This document shows positions 36,872 to 47,285 of a stretch of 64,000 nucleotides of DNA, in pieces (position 1 is the first letter of the stretch; every line of letters begins with the position of its first letter). A model generated the notes under the pieces. That model was given only the letters and a program-made list of their open reading frames with translations. It was not told the origin of the DNA and ran no database searches. Made by a program: the position numbers and the translations under genes. This DNA is from Ulota crispa (Eukaryota; Streptophyta; Bryopsida; Orthotrichales; Orthotrichaceae), in NCBI GenBank assembly GCA_963920765.1, contig OY987244.1:7814501-7878500 (forward strand), written 5' to 3'.

Positions 36872-39487
36872 ATGTATTCAATGCAAGATAGTCAGAGTTA
36901 CGACTTCTCAGCACCCTATTCAACCCACGATGGGCGAGGGGATGGTTTCCCTGGAAGGCACACCACGCAAGATGATCGAAGGGATAGCTTTGCACCAAGG
37001 CACGCAACGCAAGACGATCGGAGGGACAGCTTCCCACCAAGGCACATAATGCAAGATGACCGAAGGGACAGTTTCCCTGCAAGACATAGCATGCAAGGTG
37101 GCCGAGGAGATGGCTTCCCATTAAGGCAGATGTCACTGCAAGATGCGCGGCGGGATGACTTCTCACCATGGTATAATACAACGCAAGATGGCAAAGGCGA
37201 TGACTTCTTGGGCAGCAGCCATTCTATGCACGATGGGCGAAGGGACAGCTTCTCAAGGGGCAACAACAAAGGCTTTCCTCTCATGGAGGAGCCACCACCT
37301 GCAGGTTGGACTTCTTCCATCGTTAATCCAATTTCCTCCCTCGTGACTTCGTTTTGGAAGCGCGATTCTGATTCAAGTACAGGAGGTCGTGACCAACCGA
37401 ACTTTCAAGAGCCTCCGACGTATTACGGTGGACAGGACTCTGGCTATGCTATTCAGCCGTATGGTGGCTCCTCCGGGGATTTTGGGAGTAGAGATAATAC
37501 TAAGGGCTCTCATTTAGGCAAGGCTGATAACACACTGGCAATTTATGGAAGCCGAGATTTCAACAGTTTGGGGAAGGGTGATCATACTCTGGCAGTTTAT
37601 GATCCGCAGCTAGCTGTTGCTCGTAAGGAGATCAAGGATTTGGAGGCGGTTTTGGGTGGAAAGGAGTCTCAGATTGAGGCTCTAGAGAGTACTCTTAGAG
37701 AGAAGAAGATCTTCATTGATCGCATGGAGAACGATTTTCGTGATCTAGAGAGTACTCTTAGAGAGAAGAAGAACTTCATTGATCACATGGAGAAAGATTT
37801 TCGTGGTGTAACGAAAAGTGTGTTTCTGAAAGAGATGCGCGTCAAGGATTTGGAGGCGAACGTGGGAACGTACCAGGTGAAGACGAAGGAGAAAGAACAG
37901 GAAGTGCGAGGGCTCCTCCAACGTCTTGAGGTAGCACAGAGAGAATCTGCAATGAAAGATGCAAGGGTCAGGGAGCTCCAGAATGTTTTGCAAGATGCTA
38001 GACTTGAGAGCCAGAAATTGAAGACTTGGAAACTAGAGGCAGAAGAAAAGAGAAAGATAGATGCGGTCATTGCAGACGAACTCAACTCGAAGCTTTCAAA
38101 GTTGAACTCAGCAATCGGTCAGTTGGAGAGCAAGAAGCAGCAATTGACAAACCAGTTGCAGGACCAGATGAAGCACATTCAAGACCTCAAACAGCAAACC
38201 GCGGCTCAAGAGGTGACACTGGGAGCCAAAGACTTGGAGTTGGAAAAGCTTCGAGATCGGGTACGGGAAGAGCAGGGGAAATCGTCAAAGCTAGTGGAAG
38301 AGCTCGAGCAGAAACATATTCAAATGGAAGAGTTGATTCAGTTTGTGGAGGACCTTGAGCAGCAAGGCTTAGCCCCTCCGCAGGCGCAAGTGAGTACCAC
38401 AGATACTTCGGCACAGACTGACGGTCAGGAGCAGCTCAAAGCGCATTGCGCTGCTCTGGAAGAGCAAGCGGAGTCACATGAACTCGTGACGCAGAACTTA
38501 AGAGCTCGATTGCGTGAGGAGTGGGAGACGACGTCCACTTTGAGCGAGAAGCTGCACCAATGCGATCGCCAAATCGACGACCTGAAGCACCAGATCCAGG
38601 ATTTAGAAAGCAAGAACGGTGAGATCTCACAACTACCCAAGGAGATTTCTGGAACAGATCCTTTGCTTGGACCGCAAGTGACTCCGCACCTCCTCGACAG
38701 GGCTGTCCAATGCGTGCACGAAGGAGCAGGAATGTTTTCAAGGCTTTTGATGAAGGCGATGGAACAGGGCAAGATCGACGGTATGGCAGTAGCGCGCAAT
38801 AATTTTGTCCGGTCTGTATCGCTCGACAAGGGGGCTCCCTTGAAGTACGTCCTGGAGGCCATCACCTGCAAGCTGTTGTTCCACGGCTTTGAACATGAAT
38901 GCTTTGACCTACAAGACAGCTCCTCGGGATTTCTGGATGTGGATCAGCAGAGGATGGACAATTTTCGTCAATACAAGTATCTGAGCTCCATGGAGAACAC
39001 CGAGCAACTCGTGCATGCCGGGGACAGCCTCTTCGCCGATTTCTGTCGCATCAAGCTCGAAGACCTGAGTGACACCATTCCCGAGATCGCAAGCGTGGTG
39101 CAGGAGATCACGGAGCTTACCTTCGACCGTCCGGCTTCCCCCGTGGACAGCTCCAATGAAATTTCGGCCAGACTCGGAGCAACCTTCGTTCAACTTGCGG
39201 TGTGCGTCTGGCAAGTGCACAAGCTCGCGTTCTCATTTAATCCCGTTGCTCGCATTTTTCGTGTTTCGCAATCGGAAAAGTTCGTAGACAAGTATATGGA
39301 GTCTGTCATTTTCCAGGAGTCAGAATCCGATGACGACGATCACTTGCCGAGTTCCGATATATCGCGCGTAGATTTCATGGTTGTCCCGGGGTTCCTCATC
39401 AACCGAAGTGTTGTCCGCAGCGGAGTCTTTGTTGTCACAAAACCGCTGTCGAGCTCAGTTCGGTTACCGGACATCCGAACGGCCTAG
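36872..39487 (+). CDS. GIL1/IRKI-family coiled-coil protein with N-terminal repeats
   Basis: A single-exon frame of 871 residues. An in-frame TGA six bases before the ATG fixes the start. Residues about 18-130 are Arg/Asp-rich 14-residue repeats with consensus QDDRRDSFPxRH. Residues about 245-585 are a long coiled coil (KEIKDLEAVLGGKE, LREKK.FIDHME, KHIQDLKQQ), including a 21-residue duplication. From about 607 to 860 lies the domain shared by Arabidopsis GRAVITROPIC IN THE LIGHT 1 and IRK-interacting protein: LLDRAVQCVHEGA, LFADFCRIK, VWQVHKLAFSFNPVARIF, DKYMESVIF, VVPGFLINRSVV. An acidic run ESESDDDDH lies before the last block. Known members act in light-modulated gravitropism and as receptor-kinase partners; the exact role here is inferred. 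No membrane helix or signal peptide is seen. The repeat region is unlike members I know. Confidence 0.9.
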   Translation: MYSMQDSQSYDFSAPYSTHDGRGDGFPGRHTTQDDRRDSFAPRHATQDDRRDSFPPRHIMQDDRRDSFPARHSMQGGRGDGFPLRQMSLQDARRDDFSPWYNTTQDGKGDDFLGSSHSMHDGRRDSFSRGNNKGFPLMEEPPPAGWTSSIVNPISSLVTSFWKRDSDSSTGGRDQPNFQEPPTYYGGQDSGYAIQPYGGSSGDFGSRDNTKGSHLGKADNTLAIYGSRDFNSLGKGDHTLAVYDPQLAVARKEIKDLEAVLGGKESQIEALESTLREKKIFIDRMENDFRDLESTLREKKNFIDHMEKDFRGVTKSVFLKEMRVKDLEANVGTYQVKTKEKEQEVRGLLQRLEVAQRESAMKDARVRELQNVLQDARLESQKLKTWKLEAEEKRKIDAVIADELNSKLSKLNSAIGQLESKKQQLTNQLQDQMKHIQDLKQQTAAQEVTLGAKDLELEKLRDRVREEQGKSSKLVEELEQKHIQMEELIQFVEDLEQQGLAPPQAQVSTTDTSAQTDGQEQLKAHCAALEEQAESHELVTQNLRARLREEWETTSTLSEKLHQCDRQIDDLKHQIQDLESKNGEISQLPKEISGTDPLLGPQVTPHLLDRAVQCVHEGAGMFSRLLMKAMEQGKIDGMAVARNNFVRSVSLDKGAPLKYVLEAITCKLLFHGFEHECFDLQDSSSGFLDVDQQRMDNFRQYKYLSSMENTEQLVHAGDSLFADFCRIKLEDLSDTIPEIASVVQEITELTFDRPASPVDSSNEISARLGATFVQLAVCVWQVHKLAFSFNPVARIFRVSQSEKFVDKYMESVIFQESESDDDDHLPSSDISRVDFMVVPGFLINRSVVRSGVFVVTKPLSSSVRLPDIRTA
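36923..37262 (+). repeat. In-frame 42-bp tandem repeat, about eight units
   Basis: Units of about 42 bp encode QDDRRDSFPxRHx and variants. The inner four are closest to one another; outer units drift (GGRGDGF, DARRDDF, DGKGDDF, DGRRDSF). The period is a multiple of three, so unit number can change without breaking the frame. Confidence 0.85.
37680..37806 (+). repeat. 63-bp tandem duplication inside the coiled coil
   Basis: CTAGAGAGTACTCTTAGAGA starts both at 37682 and at 37745; the two units encode LESTLREKKIFIDRMENDFR and LESTLREKKNFIDHMEKDFR. Twenty-one residues are three heptads, so the coiled-coil register is kept. Close identity at DNA level suggests a recent event. Confidence 0.85.
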
Positions 39488-40362
39488 ACATACTTTCTCT
39501 CAATGTAGATAATCTGTGGTTCTTCTTACGTAGTCTTGCAATACAATTCTTGTGCTACCAGACGCTGCTCTTGAAAATCGTCTACACTTTTTTATTAAAT
39601 TGCACAGCAGTTTCAGGTTCTGAGTGAAATTTTGAACTACTACTCGCAGCCCAGGAGCCTCAACACTCCGTTGGAAACCATAGGAATGCACTATCGGCAC
39701 TTTTACTGATAATCTCAAGGTCTGATATGTAACCTGTGCATGACTCTCAATCGACAGTGTAAATAACAAGGCCAGCTTGGGTATTGTTTCAAGGTTTTCA
39801 CTTCCAGAAATGTTTCCTTCCTTTGCGTTAAGCAAACCTAAGATGATCTATTACCTAGCAAATTTCCCTGATGGACATGAATCTGTGTCAGAAAAGTCTA
39901 GTGTTTTACAAGCAGATTGTGGTAAAATTTGTAGATCCTCGCTTTAATTCTGGAATCCAGTTATGGAACATTTTGTAACAAACTTTTTTTTTTATCAAGA
40001 TCGATTAGGAGATACCTTGTGTACATGCTTACTTTTGAAATATTCAACTTTAACGTGATCATTATTTTCTTTCTTGACCGGCACTATAAGGTTAACGTTT
40101 TACATTAATTCTTTGAGAACTAAACAAGAATGCACCTCACTCATACTCTATATTGTTCACCTTTCCTTTTAGAAAGTGACCAACAATTTATATGATTGGA
40201 TACATTTAACTTAATGACGACTCTTGTTTGAAGAGAGACACACAAGCATCTAATCTATGATCACAGGGGATGTGCAATTGCAGATTGTCTGCCATCATAG
40301 AGGGTGGAATGATGTCATCTTCCTTTCACGAACTCCGCCATCAAATAAACATCATCCGCGAT

Positions 40363-40551
40363 CCTTGAACTGGCTAAATTTTGCAGGATTGCTACCAAAA
40401 TTTTCATACAGCCAAAAAATGTGAACAGTATTGAATTTGAAATTTCCATACAGCTATAAGGAATGTGAACTTTACAGCGTTAACTCTGAAAAGTTTAGCT
40501 TTTTAGCAGTGTTTTCAGCCACTTGAGCTAAAAGTGAAAATCATATTTGGG
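40363..40551 (+). repeat. Dispersed repeat, copy in forward orientation
   Basis: Matches the reverse complement of 44403-44555, for example AACTGGCTAAATTTTGCAGG, then CTTTTTAGCAGT.TTTTCAGCCACTTGAG and GTGAAAATCATATTTGGG. This copy has an extra internal stretch of about 35 bp. Its right end and the following TGAGGCCATCATAGC also resemble 19227-19285. Confidence 0.75.
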
Positions 40552-40770
40552 ATCACTGGACGTCATTGGTAGATGAGGCCATCATAGCCCATGCCAGAGC
40601 GTGTTGTCAGCTACGGTAATCTCTATTTTGCGTCACGGAAGGGTCCGATTAGTTGACTGGTTGCCTATGATTTCAATTTCCTTATGCCATGCCGTGGATT
40701 TTAGAGCCGTTGTAAGGGTAACTGAGTCTTCTCGTCTCCATTTTGTTCTTGTTGCTTTTCTAGGCTTTGG

Positions 40771-41040
40771 TTGGTTGTGGTGCTTGTTACTGTGGTTTTA
40801 TTGAGCTTCAAAGATTTCCATACTTCAGATGGATCGTCTGTAATGCGGCAATCTAACTTGTATTGTATTCGGCAAGATTTCGCTTGCAAAATCTGCATGA
40901 GTACAGAATGTTGGAAAGGAGCTATGGGCGGCCATGTCGAAGTCTGCTCGTCAGGAGTTAATGGCAATAGCCTCATCGACGAAGACCACGAGAAGGCTGC
41001 CCAAAAGACCCTGGCTGATTATAAAAGAGTGTTGAGCTAG
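40771..41040 (+). CDS. Possible small open frame, 89 codons
   Basis: Starts with a hydrophobic run (MVVVLVTVVLL) and has four cysteines near the middle (CKICMSTECW and a later C). G+C is a little above its surroundings. There is no known domain, no clear promoter and no splice context, so this is a weak candidate; it may be noncoding. Confidence 0.15.
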   Translation: MVVVLVTVVLLSFKDFHTSDGSSVMRQSNLYCIRQDFACKICMSTECWKGAMGGHVEVCSSGVNGNSLIDEDHEKAAQKTLADYKRVLS

Positions 41041-41496
41041 GCAGTACAAAAGCCCTATCGGAGGGTTTTTCTATTGACAATCTGTATGTGCAGCCACTCT
41101 TTGCTTATGATTTCTTCACTACATGCGCTGCTGCAGAAATGGTAAGTTTCTGCACGGGTTGAAAAGTAACGGTCCAGGTGTTATTGTTTCACCATCTTTA
41201 TCCTCGTCTTTATCACAATGGAGTGGTTGGAAATATTGTACAGATCCTAATTCAACCACTGCATAGCACACTCAGCCTTTGACTCTAACACATGCGATAT
41301 CAATCTAGCCCACGAATAATATGTTTTCCTGTGAACTCGGTTCTAGGAATCGTTTGATTTCCTTATGAAATATTTCTCTATCTTTGATTTCATTCTATTT
41401 CAGACATTCAGTCTGATCCTGTGCTAAGAAAAGTGTCAAGTAGACCTTTCTTCGTCGTCCTCTGACCCTTTCGCTACGTTGTGGGGCGTGGAGTTA

Positions 41497-41879
41497 GGGC
41501 CAGTTCAGACATGAATTGGACATCATAGTGGACGAAATGCTTTGTCTACTGTTTTGTCACCTTTATTTGGTGGGAAACTGCCATGTCATCATTGATTTTG
41601 TTTTATGGTGGAAGGTTTCACACTAGGAACTAGATGTCTAGTGGAATTATAGTTTTGTTCCCACTTGACATGATTTTGTCTTTACCTCACATGAAGTGAG
41701 AGGGAGTATTTTGTTCAAGATTTGGGGTCAACTTGGGAGGTGATCCCAAATCTTGTACACTATAAGTAAACTCCTTTTCAATTTTGACAGGAGTGGGTGA
41801 TGAAATGGCATTACCACCTACCTTCCATTGGCTAATGAGAGTTCCTAAATCTTGTCCACTTCCCAATCTGAACCGGCCC
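41497..41879. mobile_element. Tourist-like (PIF/Harbinger) MITE, 383 bp
   Basis: Ends GGGCCAGTTCAGACATGAAT and, reversed, GGGCCGGTTCAGATTGGGAA, flanked on both sides by TTA (41494-41496 and 41880-41882), the canonical Harbinger target. Subterminal text TTGTCC/GGACAA also pairs. Non-coding. Confidence 0.85.
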
Positions 41880-42346
41880 TTAGCACATCTCTCACTAGTA
41901 TACTGCTCTTGCAGTTGAAACTCTAAATCTCTTACACACTACCGGATGCTTGAATGATTTCTGTTGAACATAGGCATGCTTTTCATGAACCATATACAAG
42001 ATGCCAACACGTCCGTTGTGGAGCAAAATTTATAAGGTGGTGAGGGTCCTTTGATGGATGCTGGTGCTCTCAATGCCGCACCTACTTCTCTGTCTCCTTA
42101 GCTTGGGAGCTTCTTATCCCAAGTCAAGAATAGAAGGCTCGTGCTTTTGTTCTTTGCATGTGGTATACGAAATGCAAAGAACAAAGAGAGTGAGATTGTG
42201 TACTATGTCCCTCTATTGTCGTTAACGTATCACAATCAACGCCAATCTCAGCTCCACTTTGATCACAACTTTACATATCGTGCTTCTGTGCTCTAAACGG
42301 TGGTATAACTTCAGTGCATTCTAAATTGACCTACCAAATTGTTGTA

Positions 42347-42707
42347 CTCCCTCCGTCCCAAAACGATCTTCCTGTTACATAAAATGATGTTATAGATTAA
42401 GCTAAAAAATAACCATTTTTCAAATTTTTTTGACTTGTGAATAGAATTTGATGTCCTCCTATTGTTCTGAAATTTTGAGGTTCAAATTAATTCTCAAAGT
42501 GTGGTTTCAAAATGCTTGAAAATTGAATTTTTGAGGCATTTTCGAAGAGCACTAGTGGCCACTCATTTGATGGCATGTGATTGGTTAGCATGCCCATACT
42601 TTTGGACTATGTGCAAGTGTCGCTAGCTCCCTTCCTCCTCCAACAAGAAGATCATTTTGGGACACTACAAAAAGGCCAACTGGAAGACCATTTTGGGACA
42701 GAGGGAG
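42347..42707. mobile_element. Stowaway MITE (Tc1/mariner), 361 bp
   Basis: Ends CTCCCTCCGTCCCAAAACGA and, reversed, CTCCCTCTGTCCCAAAATGG, flanked by TA (42345-42346 and 42708-42709). The start matches the hallmark Stowaway terminus. A partial second copy of the right end, CATTTTGGGACA near 42651, lies just inside it. Confidence 0.9.
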
Positions 42708-44177
42708 TATATGATACTAAGTAAAGCAGAACAAGTCTCACGCAGGATTTTACTGGTTTGGTTTTGATAGTTTACTAACTCTACTTTTCTACTCAATCGT
42801 GCTATTTAGCGTTGTTGATGTCTATATCCTTACGGAAGGCTGGATTGGAAAGCTTGCTTCTAACGTCCCAATGTCTTGTTATCGTGATTCCTACACCATT
42901 GTCCATGCCGACTATTGTTCAGAGCTCTACAGTGGCCATGGGATGTGGAGCAAGCGAGCAAAGCATGCGAAAACGGTATATCCAAGCATTTACAGCGAAC
43001 TTTCAACGAAATGGGCGAAGGTGTCGTGAGTCTATAAAATTTGAAAATGTCTGCCTCGATTCGACACGCAACTACGGAAAGTACGTGGAAAGTAGACGGG
43101 TCGAGAATTTCATGTACACCAAATAGTGCATTTAGGCTTTAACAATTGGGTTGCCTTACTTTGGCATAGGTACCTCATGATTCACCCTTTGGCATGCAAC
43201 TCTCTTTAAACTACAATAATTTTTGATTTTATCTAAAATTTCAACTTTTGTGCTTCTTAGCTTTGGTACTTGTTGCTGCTCCCAACATTTGCTTGCTTCC
43301 TCTATTGTTTATCATATTAATTATTGACTCTTAATAAATATTTAAATAATGTGAAATGTTGAGAAATTAGTGTGGTGCAAACTAAATGCATTATTTAGTG
43401 TATCATTATCCATGTCGACAGTCTGCTACGACATTACCTCCCGAGGCCCCAAACGCTTCCCTGGAAGTTATTGTGTCTCTGGAGCCCACCATGTAAGGTA
43501 AGAAAGGTTGTGCAATAAAGCTCTTAAAGTATGATTAACCTTATTATCATGATGCAATATGCGATATATTCTCAGATTAAGGTCCTAGCTTGCTGATATA
43601 TTGAGTAAGTGCATGGTGCATAATTAAATATTAGATGCTCACACTAGCCGTACTTGAGTATTTACGCTTGTGCCAAGCCCCTTTTATAATTAAATTCTTC
43701 TGAAGGTTTAGGCAGATTTGTAGCAGAATCGGGTGGGTATTTGTTTCCACTAGTCATAAGTGAAATGTTTAGGGAACCCTACAGCAGCTTGTCATTGTCA
43801 GCCTACTCCTGAAACTTCGATAATATGATAAGAAAAGGTAAGGTGGCACGCTTGTATGTTGTACCTCTGGTGTAAGTCGATCGTGAATAACCTGCCTGAA
43901 TCTGTTGATTGACAGACGCCTGACACGCCGCATCAATCTCCTTGCAGACTTCTTTGCAGCTGCGAAAATCGTATTCAGGTCGTAGCCGTACGGGCCAGTG
44001 AATCACTGTATATTCATTAAATTGGGAAAAAAAAATTCCCAAACTGTATTTCACTTAAAACCTCTCAGGTCAACTGAAATGTTTAAGGAGGTCAACTTAC
44101 ACATAGTTAATGAACTTTGCATTCAAAATTTCAGATATATTGGTATTTTGTGGAATAAATAGGTCTCATTCTTGACT

Positions 44178-44295
44178 TTTTGGTAATAAAGAGCATATTT
44201 CTGAAAATTTGTAGCTTTTTGGGTAATAAAGAGAGTATTTTTGGAAGATTCTTGATTTGTTGGGTAAGAAAGAGCGTATTTTTGGAAGATATATA
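44178..44295. repeat. Three-copy tandem repeat, about 45-50 bp
   Basis: Three units share TTGGGTAATAAAGAG followed by TATTTTTGGAAGAT. The copies are degenerate. No coding content. Confidence 0.6.
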
Positions 44296-44402
44296 TCTCA
44301 TTTCAGTGGAAAACAGTCAAGTGCACACCTAACAAAAAAGGGCTAAAATTCCCAAAATGTCCATTTTTTCCCAAATTAATGAATATTGTGTTTTATCCAA
44401 TT

Positions 44403-44555
44403 CCCAAATATGATTTTCACTTTTAACTCAAGTGGCTGAAAATACTGCTAAAAAGCTAAAGTTTTCAAATTTTAACACCGTAAAGTTCACAACTTTTTTT
44501 TTTGGCTGTATGAAGATTTTGGTAGCTATCCTGCGAAATTTAGCCAGTTCAAAGG
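44403..44555 (-). repeat. Dispersed repeat, copy in reverse orientation
   Basis: Reverse complement of 40363-40551 minus a short internal segment. An apparent open frame at 44432-44722 runs through it and is therefore unlikely to be a gene. Confidence 0.75.
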
Positions 44556-45025
44556 TCGCTGGTAAGTTCACGGGCATTTTTAGTAAGCACGATTACGTAA
44601 CTGCTGATGGGAACCTGTGCTGCACTTTCAGATACAGTTATGGGGAACGTATGTTCTCAGAAACTTCGATTTCATACTCCATAGCCGAGAAGGTACGGGA
44701 TGCTAGATTCTGTAATATCTGACCAGTTGCATAATAAAGTCCATTTTGAACGTCTGGTCTTGCATAAAGTCTGCGCCGCTGCCAATAACCTTACTTCTGC
44801 AGACAATCTCCCCTACGCCTGGCGACTCTCACGCTCTGGTCTTGCGTTCGAGCGTGCGAATGAAGTGCAGACTGCCGACAATTTTACAGCCGACTTTTGC
44901 AGACTTGGTTCCATTAAGCTTACGTCTCTTTTCGAAAGGCTATGCGGCACATGTGGATTGCACGAAACTACATGTGTGTGTCCCTGCCACCAACAGGAGC
45001 TCATCTCACTTTCTCTCTGTAAGCT

Positions 45026-45034
45026 TATATATAT
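45026..45034 (+). promoter_or_regulatory. TATA box of the small gene at 45177
   Basis: TATATATAT followed by GCACATCGACAG, about 140-150 bp before the ATG. Transcription would begin near 45060, giving a leader of about 115 bases that is pyrimidine-rich at its start (CTTCTCTCAACTG). Confidence 0.6.
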
Positions 45035-45176
45035 GCACATCGACAGAGGTCTTCTCTCAACTGTTCTAGAATCCCACTCGCTGTTGTACTATCCAATTTT
45101 CAAGGCAATCATCCAGGCTGGTCGATGCAGGCGATTGTTATCCGAGAGTACGTCAATCTGGAACAGCTCTCCCACC

Positions 45177-45539
45177 ATGGGATCCTCCACGCAAATATCC
45201 AACGCGACGAAGCATATTATGAAGCTCCAAGTTGGCAGCGCTCAATATGCCTCGAACCTGGCTACGGTTGAGGCAGGCGGGACGTATACCGTCGCCGTTG
45301 ATTTCAACGCGACGTATCGAGAGTATATCGTGCAGATCGACGCCCCTGGCCTTGGGAAAATTATTGTGAGTTCCGATGATATGTGTGACAACGAGGTCAT
45401 CACCATCAAGGAAGAAGACGGCAAGCTGAATGTGGAGAACGATCCCAGGCACTCTGCCGCCACTCCGGTTGACCCACCAACCCAAAACTCCAAGAAGCTC
45501 AAGTGGATGCCAGCGTGTATCTCTAGATCGAAGTGGTAG
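45177..45539 (+). CDS. Unrecognised 120-residue protein
   Basis: The ATG at 45177 has an ideal context (CCCACCATGGG) and lies at a fitting distance from a TATA box. The larger open frame from 44700 includes promoter and leader and its upper part looks noncoding, so I choose the inner start. Codons are richer in G+C than the flanks. The protein starts MGSSTQ, has a central beta-rich part (GGTYTVAVDFNATYREYIVQ, then GLGKIIVSSDD) and a charged tail (IKEEDGKLNVEND) ending in Lys/Arg/Trp. Asn-Ala-Thr and Asn-Ala-Thr-Lys occur as possible glycosylation sites, but no signal peptide is seen. No family is known to me. A single exon is assumed. Confidence 0.6.
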   Translation: MGSSTQISNATKHIMKLQVGSAQYASNLATVEAGGTYTVAVDFNATYREYIVQIDAPGLGKIIVSSDDMCDNEVITIKEEDGKLNVENDPRHSAATPVDPPTQNSKKLKWMPACISRSKW

Positions 45540-46147
45540 AGTGTACACCTTGGTGTTCAGTTTCTTTTTTGGCGATTCGCAAGAAGGAAACAATTCGTTT
45601 TCTCACAGGCTTTTCAGTACTGAGATGTAAAGCTCTAATTGTTTCTGTTTTCTAAGCTCATACCTTGTGCACAAATTCAGTTTTTCAGAGCCTTCATTTG
45701 AAGACCTAGCATACTGTATTTGCGGTTCATGGATCCACAGACTGACGGTGTGTCTACCACCATGGTCCACGTATCTCTGGTGGGGTGTAAGGGATCTCCT
45801 TGTATGGGCATCCAAGAAGTCTTGACACATGATGCCATCAGGGAGAAGGCTCTTTGGGACCTCAGATAGTATTGGGTCTTTCTCCTAGCATAGACATCAA
45901 GTGTAGAGCTTGGTTTTTAGTTCCAGAAGGTATAGATCATTAGAATGTTCCCAAAATAAGCTCTATATATATTTTGGATTAGAGTTACTTTTTTTTACAT
46001 TTGTATACACGTAGAAGATGAATGTCTTTATTTCTCTAAATAAATAAAGTGTGAGTGCATTTTCATATTGTTTGTCTTTTAACCAATAAGCGCACTACGC
46101 GTAGAGATTGTAGAGAGTTTAGTAGTTATTACATCAAATTTGATAAT

Positions 46148-46229
46148 AGTTCCCATGCCGTTTTGAAGAGTTCCCATGCCGTTTTGAAGAGTTCCCATGC
46201 CGTGTTGAAAGAGTTCCCATGCCGTTTTG
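46148..46229. repeat. Minisatellite, four units of 20-21 bp
   Basis: AGTTCCCATGCCGTTTTGAA repeated four times with single-base changes (one unit has GTGTTGAA, and an extra A before the last unit). Confidence 0.9.
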
Positions 46230-46722
46230 TAAGTGCACATGTTCTAATATTGATGATTTGATGCCATTGTGCAAATCTGAAAAAAATGCTTGAATACTAA
46301 AAATAAAAAATAATTCATTCAAATTGACTCTATTTATTAAATATTTCTCACAAATCATGGTTATCACTTTGAGCAAGTCTACAACTTTATTCCAAAGGCT
46401 AGACAAGACAAGCGAGCAAGCAAGCGAGCGGTTGAGACTAGGCAATGTGGCTGCTTATGTTAGAATCAAGGTGTAAACTTTAGGGCTCAAATGTAGGATT
46501 GCATTGGTGCCATGGTTGTCACATTTGGTTGCCCGTCCGCCTACCCGCCTGTATGTCCGAAGTGTCCGATTGACGTCATGGTCCGTCCGGTGAAGTCAAC
46601 TCATAGTTGGTTTTAAAAAATGGTGCAAAATGATAAAAAATACTTACATTGTACATGCTCGTGACACTCATTGCTACCAAGATGAAGTCAAAATGTGGAT
46701 TCAAAGCCATATCAATCATGTA

Positions 46723-46922
46723 NNNNNNNNNNNNNNNNNNNNNNNNNNNNNNNNNNNNNNNNNNNNNNNNNNNNNNNNNNNNNNNNNNNNNNNNNNNNNN
46801 NNNNNNNNNNNNNNNNNNNNNNNNNNNNNNNNNNNNNNNNNNNNNNNNNNNNNNNNNNNNNNNNNNNNNNNNNNNNNNNNNNNNNNNNNNNNNNNNNNNN
46901 NNNNNNNNNNNNNNNNNNNNNN
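46723..46922. other. Assembly gap of 200 N
   Basis: Exactly 200 undetermined bases, the usual placeholder for a gap of unknown length. Distances across it are not reliable. Confidence 0.99.
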
Positions 46923-47285
46923 TTAATATTATTTTTTCCAAAAAAGACAAGAAATCATATTCCAATAAGAACTTCAAGAAAAGTTTAAAACAAAATGGAG
47001 GCAATATATAGTAGCTACAAACTTTTTGAAAAGGAGAATTTTACAATTGAAAAAGAATGCTTTTATTGCAAAATAATCCAAGCATTAGATTAAAAATTGT
47101 AAAACTAGAATTGCTAGAAAAAAATACCCATTTTAAAGTCACAATAGAACCCAAACAAATCCTTCTACAACAAACAATATACCGTAGAGAGATAAGTAGC
47201 AATAATGTTAAAACTATGTGAATTAAAAGATAGGATCTATTTAATTCAAAGAAAGAAAATTGTATAATATCTTAGGCTAGTATAG

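Larger units (their letters stand above)
39488..45020. other. Spacer rich in repeats
   Basis: Holds two well-defined MITEs (41497-41879, 42347-42707), a pair of inverted dispersed repeats (40363-40551 and 44403-44555) and a short tandem repeat (44178-44295). Open frames at 42799-43126 and 43803-44054 have no recognisable domain and mixed composition; I do not call them genes. Confidence 0.5.
45540..47285. other. Spacer with assembly gap
   Basis: Follows the small gene's 3' flank. It contains a minisatellite (46148-46229) and the gap at 46723-46922. Nothing coding can be supported, and open frames overlapping the N run are artefacts. Confidence 0.6.

Noticed and set aside
44432-44722. 96-codon open frame
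   Set aside because: It runs through the dispersed repeat shared with 40363-40551, so coding is unlikely.
44700-45176. N-terminal 159 codons of the long open frame ending at 45539
   Set aside because: This part contains the TATA box and leader of the inner start and crosses noncoding repeat-like text; the ATG at 45177 has a far better context.
46576-47011. Open frames of 97-142 codons with long undefined stretches
   Set aside because: They are open only because the 200-N gap contains no stop codons.
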